The translations under genes were made by a program, and so were the position numbers. Positions 60,688 through 64,000 of a stretch of 64,000 nucleotides of DNA are shown here, piece after piece (within the stretch, counting starts at the first letter, position 1; each line of letters starts with the position of its first letter). A model generated the notes under the pieces. It saw nothing but the letters and a program-made list of their open reading frames with translations, was not told where the DNA came from and did not search any database. The stretch comes from JAIVJM01 sp963816985 (lineage in GTDB: Bacteria > Acidobacteriota > Blastocatellia > Pyrinomonadales > Pyrinomonadaceae): assembly GCA_963816985.1 (NCBI GenBank), contig CAWFMF010000004.1, positions 434,001 through 498,000 on the forward strand. Reading direction: 5' to 3'.

Positions 60688-61401
60688 ATGCCACACCGAC
60701 GCGCCTGCGACCTGAGCACTGAAGAACGCGCAGAGATTATACGACATTCGGAAGTCGGCGCGAGTCTCGACGCGGAGACCGCCACGCTTTTGGCCGAGGC
60801 GGCGACCGCCACGGACTTTCGCCGCCGCCGTTTCGTCTACCGCGAGGGCGACGTGGCCGACGCGCTTTTCGTCATCGCGCGCGGGCGGGTCAAAATCTGC
60901 TCGGTCGAGGAGGCTTCGGGCCGCGAGGCCGTCATTGACATCGTCGGCGCGGGCGCGCTCTTCGGCGAGTCGGCGCTCTACGACGGGGGGACGCGCGAGC
61001 GTTGCGCCGTCGCCTACGAGAACGTGCGACTGCTGCGGATTCCGGTGGGGGTTTACCAGGAGGGGATGTCTACGAGCCGCGGACTTTATGATTACACCTT
61101 CCGCATGGTTGGTCAACGGCTTGCGCGGGCCGAGCGGCGGGTGGCCGACTTCGCTCTGGACGCCATCCCCGCCCGCCTCGACAAGCTCCTCGCCGAACTC
61201 TCCGAGCGTTACGGCGTGCGCGAAGCGGCGGGCGTCCTCATAGACATCCCACTGCCGCACAGGGAGATTGCCTCCATCGTCGGCTCGACGCGAGAGAGCG
61301 TCACCGTCCGCTTGAACGCCATGCGCCGCGCGGGTATCATTGACTTCGTTGACCGCAAAATCCTGATTAAAAACCCGCCGGTCGCGACCGCCGTGGTGTG
61401 A
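60688..61401 (+). CDS. Crp/Fnr family transcriptional regulator
   Basis: A 237-residue protein with a cyclic-nucleotide-type beta-roll (FRRRRFVYREGDVADALFVI, ALFGESALYDGG), a dimer helix and a winged helix-turn-helix (LPHREIASIVGSTRESVTVR). No N-terminal Cys cluster, so not an oxygen-sensing FNR. The pocket lacks the exact cAMP signature RSALAR (it reads RERCAV), so the ligand may differ. Targets unknown. Standing alone after a long leader suggests autoregulation or post-transcriptional control. Confidence 0.88.
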   Translation: MPHRRACDLSTEERAEIIRHSEVGASLDAETATLLAEAATATDFRRRRFVYREGDVADALFVIARGRVKICSVEEASGREAVIDIVGAGALFGESALYDGGTRERCAVAYENVRLLRIPVGVYQEGMSTSRGLYDYTFRMVGQRLARAERRVADFALDAIPARLDKLLAELSERYGVREAAGVLIDIPLPHREIASIVGSTRESVTVRLNAMRRAGIIDFVDRKILIKNPPVATAVV

Positions 61402-61506
61402 AAAGAAGCTCTTAGCCGTCAGCTTTTTTTAGAGTTCATTCAAGGGGGTTCGAAGCTCTTCAGTTTTTAAGCTACCCGCTAAAAGCTAAGAGCTAACAGC
61501 TTTTTC
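61402..61506. repeat. Inverted repeat of AGCTCTTAGC / GCTAAAAGCTAAG units
   Basis: GAAGCTCTTAGCCGTCAGCTT at the left (given approximately) and GCTAAAAGCTAAGAGCTAAC at the right. It starts at the stop codon of the Crp-family gene and runs to two bases before the yacG ATG, so it forms the whole leader of yacG. Confidence 0.75.
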
Positions 61507-61507
61507 C

Positions 61508-61714
61508 ATGAAATGCCCGACTTGCCACAAGCCTACCACGCTCAAAGATAATCTCTTCCGCCCCTTCTGCTCCGAGCGCTGCAAGCTCATAGACTTCGGC
61601 GCGTGGGTCAACGAAGAGTACGCCGTCCCCGCGCACGAGCCCGCGCCTTCGCTCGAAGAGACCGACCTGAACGCGGAACACGGGACGCGGGATGATGAAG
61701 GGACTGTTAATTGA
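61508..61714 (+). CDS. yacG: YacG-like zinc-binding protein (DNA gyrase inhibitor family)
   Basis: A 68-residue protein with the four-Cys zinc site CPTCHK and FCSERCKLIDFGAW, the exact YacG signature, then an acidic Ser/Glu-rich tail. In E. coli YacG binds GyrB and inhibits gyrase. Length fits the family. The upstream leader is entirely repeat and no ribosome site is visible. Confidence 0.9.
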   Translation: MKCPTCHKPTTLKDNLFRPFCSERCKLIDFGAWVNEEYAVPAHEPAPSLEETDLNAEHGTRDDEGTVN

Positions 61715-61869
61715 AATCTCAAGGTTTGAGATTCAACTCCGTCCCGCTGTTCATCGCTCATCTTTCATCACTTCAAAGCCTCCGTCGCGGTCGGTCTTCC
61801 GCCTGACGCGTGCCACGCCCGCGCGCGTCGTGTAAAATGCTGCCCTCTCTCGGAGGAGCTTTCACACAG

Positions 61870-62514
61870 ATGCCTTTCGCCTTTCACGCAGACCTCGCGC
61901 GGACGACGACGCTCGCGCTCTTCGTAATCCTGTCCGTGCTGACGGCGGCGTGCAGCCTCGACGGCGCGTCGAAGAAGGAGCGCGCGGCCAACACGGCGAC
62001 GCCGCAGGGCGCGCAGTCGCCGCGCACCGCGCGACCGATGCCGCCCGCCGAGACGGCCCGCCGCACGAACGAGCGCGGCGGCAGCGCGAGCGGCTGGACG
62101 CTGCTCGACGGGCGGCGCGCGAGCCTCGCCGACCACCGGGGCGAGGTCGTCGTGCTCGACTTCTACGCGACCTACTGCCCGCCGTGCCGCGAAGAGATTC
62201 CGCACCTCGTCAAGCTCCAGAGGCTTTACGGCCCGCAGGGCTTCAAGGTCATCGGCCTCAACGTCGGCGGCGCGGAAGACCAGGCGAAGGTGCCGGATTA
62301 CGTCAGGGAGCTGGACATCGAGTACCAGCTCGCCAACCCGGACGAAGAGGTCGTGGACTTGTTCCTCGCGGGCGTCAGCGACATCCCCCAGACGTTCGTC
62401 ATTGACCGCGAGGGCCGCATCGTCGAACGCTTCGTCGGCTTCGACGAGAACGTCGCCCGCAGGATAGAAGCCGCCGTCGAGACCGCCCTCAAGGACAAGA
62501 CCGTTGACGAATAA
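61870..62514 (+). CDS. TlpA-like thioredoxin lipoprotein
   Basis: A 214-residue exported protein. Signal with lipobox (FVILSVLTAAC, then S), so probably anchored in the envelope. A polar Ala/Thr/Pro/Arg linker leads to a thioredoxin fold: VVVLDFYATYCPPCREEIPH with the CPPC redox pair, FKVIGLNVGG, and the cis-Pro in VSDIPQTFVIDREG. It probably reduces disulfides in envelope proteins or cytochrome c apoproteins. GGAGGAG lies 11 bases upstream of ATG 61870; ATGs at 61837 and 61810 are in frame but fit the signal peptide less well. A TAAAAT box lies 30 bases upstream. Confidence 0.88.
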   Translation: MPFAFHADLARTTTLALFVILSVLTAACSLDGASKKERAANTATPQGAQSPRTARPMPPAETARRTNERGGSASGWTLLDGRRASLADHRGEVVVLDFYATYCPPCREEIPHLVKLQRLYGPQGFKVIGLNVGGAEDQAKVPDYVRELDIEYQLANPDEEVVDLFLAGVSDIPQTFVIDREGRIVERFVGFDENVARRIEAAVETALKDKTVDE

Positions 62515-62518
62515 CAAT

Positions 62519-62610
62519 CAAAAGTCTGGAGTCTGAGAGCCCGGAGTCGCGAGTCAAAGACAATCGTTCTGCTTTTGACTCACGACTCCGGGCTCTCAGA
62601 CTCCAGACTT
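62519..62610. repeat. Inverted repeat of AGTCTGGAGTCTGAGAGCCCG units (in parts)
   Basis: Left arm AAAGTCTGGAGTCTGAGAGC and following; right arm GCTCTCAGACTCCAGACTT. Arms of about 38 bases with a 15-base loop, at most one mismatch. Between the TlpA lipoprotein and pyk. Confidence 0.88.
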
Positions 62611-62630
62611 CTTTTCAGGGGGGAGTTGAA

Positions 62631-64000
62631 GTGAGAAGAGCCAAGATACTTGCCACGATAGGCCCGGCGTCGCGGGAGCCTGCGGTTTTGGAGTCGCTGA
62701 TGGTGGCGGGCGCGAACGGCGTGCGCATCAACATGTCGCACGGTACGCAGGAGGAGCACTCGGAGTCCATCAAGCGGGCGCGCGTCGCCGCCGAGCGTCA
62801 CGGGCGCTCGCTCTCCTTGCTCGTAGACCTTTCGGGGCCGAAGATCAGGACGGGCATGCTCAAAGGCGGTCAGCCCGTCGTGATTGAAGCGAACGCGCTC
62901 TTCACGCTCACCACGCGCTCGGTCGTCGGCGACGCGCGCGAGGTCTCGACCAACTATCCGGGGCTCGCGCGCGACGTCAAACCGGGCGCGCGCATCCTCC
63001 TCGACGACGGCGCGATTGAACTCTCGGTCGAGAGCACGAACGAGACGGACGTGGTGACGCGCGTCGTCAACGGCGGGACGCTCGCCGAGCGCAAGGGCAT
63101 CAACCTGCCGGGCGTGAGCCTGCCGATACCTTCCCTGACCGACAAGGACAGGCGCGACCTTCAGTGGGCCGTGCGCGAGCGCGCCGACTACATCGCGCTC
63201 TCCTTCGTCCGCCGCCCCGAAGACTGCGAGGAGGCCAAGGCGCTCATCAAGGCGGCGGGCGGCACCGCGCCCCTGGTGGCGAAGATTGAGAAGGCCGAGG
63301 CCATCACGCACCTCGAAGAGATTGTTAAGGCGGCGGACGCCGTGATGGTCGCGCGCGGCGATTTGGGCGTCGAGACGAGCGTCGAGAAAGTTCCCGTCTA
63401 CCAGAAGCAGATCATCGAGGAGGCGAACCTGCGCGGCAAGGTCGTCATCACGGCGACGCAGATGCTCCAATCAATGATCGAAGAGCCGCGCCCGACGCGC
63501 GCCGAAGCCTCGGACGTGGCGAACGCCGTGTGGGACGGCACCGACGCCTTGATGCTCTCGGCGGAGACGGCGACGGGCAAGTACCCGGTGCTCGCCGTGG
63601 CGACGATGGCGCGCATCATCGAGTCCGCCGAAGGCGGCACGAAGAGCCGTTCGGGCGACATCACGCGTTGGGCCGGGAAGCAGTCGGGACACGTCAGCCG
63701 CGCCCTGTGCGAGGCCGCGGCCTTCGCCGCCGAGGAGATCAGCTCGCGCACCATCGGCGTCATCACCGAGTCCGGCCTCATGGCGCACCGCCTTTCGGCG
63801 CTCAGGCCCGAACAGCGCATCATCGCCATCACCTCCGACCGCAACGTGCAGAACGAGCTCGCGCTCGTCTGGGGCGTCGAGTCACTCTCGCAGTCGCCGT
63901 GCGACAACACGGACGACCTTCTGCGCGCCTGCGAGCGGACGCTCGTCGAGGCCGGTGTCGTGCAGCAGGGCGAGACCATCGTGCTGATGGCTGGCCGCCT
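62631..64000 (+). CDS. pyk: Pyruvate kinase, 3' end outside window
   Basis: Open from GTG 62631, with GGGGAG seven bases upstream, to the end of the window (457 codons). Motifs: AKILATIGPASRE, INMSHGTQEEH, VDLSGPKIRTG, the catalytic Lys in APLVAKIEKAEAI, MVARGDLGVE, ITATQMLQSMIEEPRPTRAE and DGTDALMLSAETATGKYP. The C-terminal allosteric domain begins but is cut. It converts phosphoenolpyruvate and ADP to pyruvate and ATP. Antisense frames over this region are shadows. Confidence 0.95.
   Translation, partial: MRRAKILATIGPASREPAVLESLMVAGANGVRINMSHGTQEEHSESIKRARVAAERHGRSLSLLVDLSGPKIRTGMLKGGQPVVIEANALFTLTTRSVVGDAREVSTNYPGLARDVKPGARILLDDGAIELSVESTNETDVVTRVVNGGTLAERKGINLPGVSLPIPSLTDKDRRDLQWAVRERADYIALSFVRRPEDCEEAKALIKAAGGTAPLVAKIEKAEAITHLEEIVKAADAVMVARGDLGVETSVEKVPVYQKQIIEEANLRGKVVITATQMLQSMIEEPRPTRAEASDVANAVWDGTDALMLSAETATGKYPVLAVATMARIIESAEGGTKSRSGDITRWAGKQSGHVSRALCEAAAFAAEEISSRTIGVITESGLMAHRLSALRPEQRIIAITSDRNVQNELALVWGVESLSQSPCDNTDDLLRACERTLVEAGVVQQGETIVLMAGR

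Noticed and set aside
1..64000. tRNA or rRNA genes
   Set aside because: No cloverleaf-like segment with a T-loop GGTTCGAATCC-type word and no rRNA signature was found by eye; a covariance-model scan would settle it.

Overview
The window is GC-rich DNA from a diderm heterotrophic bacterium. It carries TamA/TamB-type outer-membrane assembly genes, a PBP1B-like transglycosylase with a UB2H-like segment, SurA-like and DsbD/TlpA-like periplasmic proteins and lipoproteins. Gene content, a TonB C-terminal protein with a Cys-rich tail, STAND-WD40 proteins and very repetitive intergenic DNA suggest Acidobacteriota, perhaps Blastocatellia. This is an inference from style; no rRNA or tRNA gene is present to confirm it.

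Layout. 1-9.8 kb: end of a double M16 peptidase, secreted unknown, rsgA and SET-domain pair, DUF1287 lipoprotein, frameshifted small coiled-coil gene and rlmN, DsbD-N-like protein, head-to-head pgeF/acpS. 10-26.7 kb: mostly minus-strand envelope genes (PBP1B, patatin, SurA-like, GT39 membrane protein, TamA, TamB) and ribBA. 26.8-32.4 kb: an accessory island with a SIR2-like gene followed by an nSTAND1-WD40 membrane protein, behind a near-consensus promoter with an IS481-like element inserted directly upstream. 32.5-42 kb: App1-like phosphatase, ribE, TonB-CTD protein, cmk, threonine aldolase, hemW, a Gly/Ser-only small protein, M19 dipeptidase and an RsbR-like sensor. 42.2-45.6 kb: a giant DUF4062 / RecG-like HATPase / NB-ARC / TPR protein, divergent from acetyl-CoA synthetase. 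48-64 kb: PilZ protein, AI-2E exporter family protein, two single-domain receivers, alpha/beta hydrolase, carA with a Yip1/TPR membrane protein, lepB, HU with an acidic-His tail, site-2 protease, coiled-coil membrane protein, Rec-GGDEF, Crp-family regulator, yacG, TlpA lipoprotein and the start of pyk.

Two genome-wide themes stand out. First, many non-operonic gaps hold a long inverted repeat built from short tandem units, and several of these supply stop codons or even a membrane segment to the adjacent gene. A second family of larger palindromic cassettes occurs four times. Second, eight places show a gene broken by what looks like exactly one extra base, several in G/C runs, which points to assembly insertion errors more than to real decay.

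The best candidates for undescribed biology are the SIR2 plus nSTAND1-WD40 pair (probable NAD-linked conflict or defence module), the DUF4062-HATPase-NB-ARC-TPR protein, and the modular intergenic inverted repeats.
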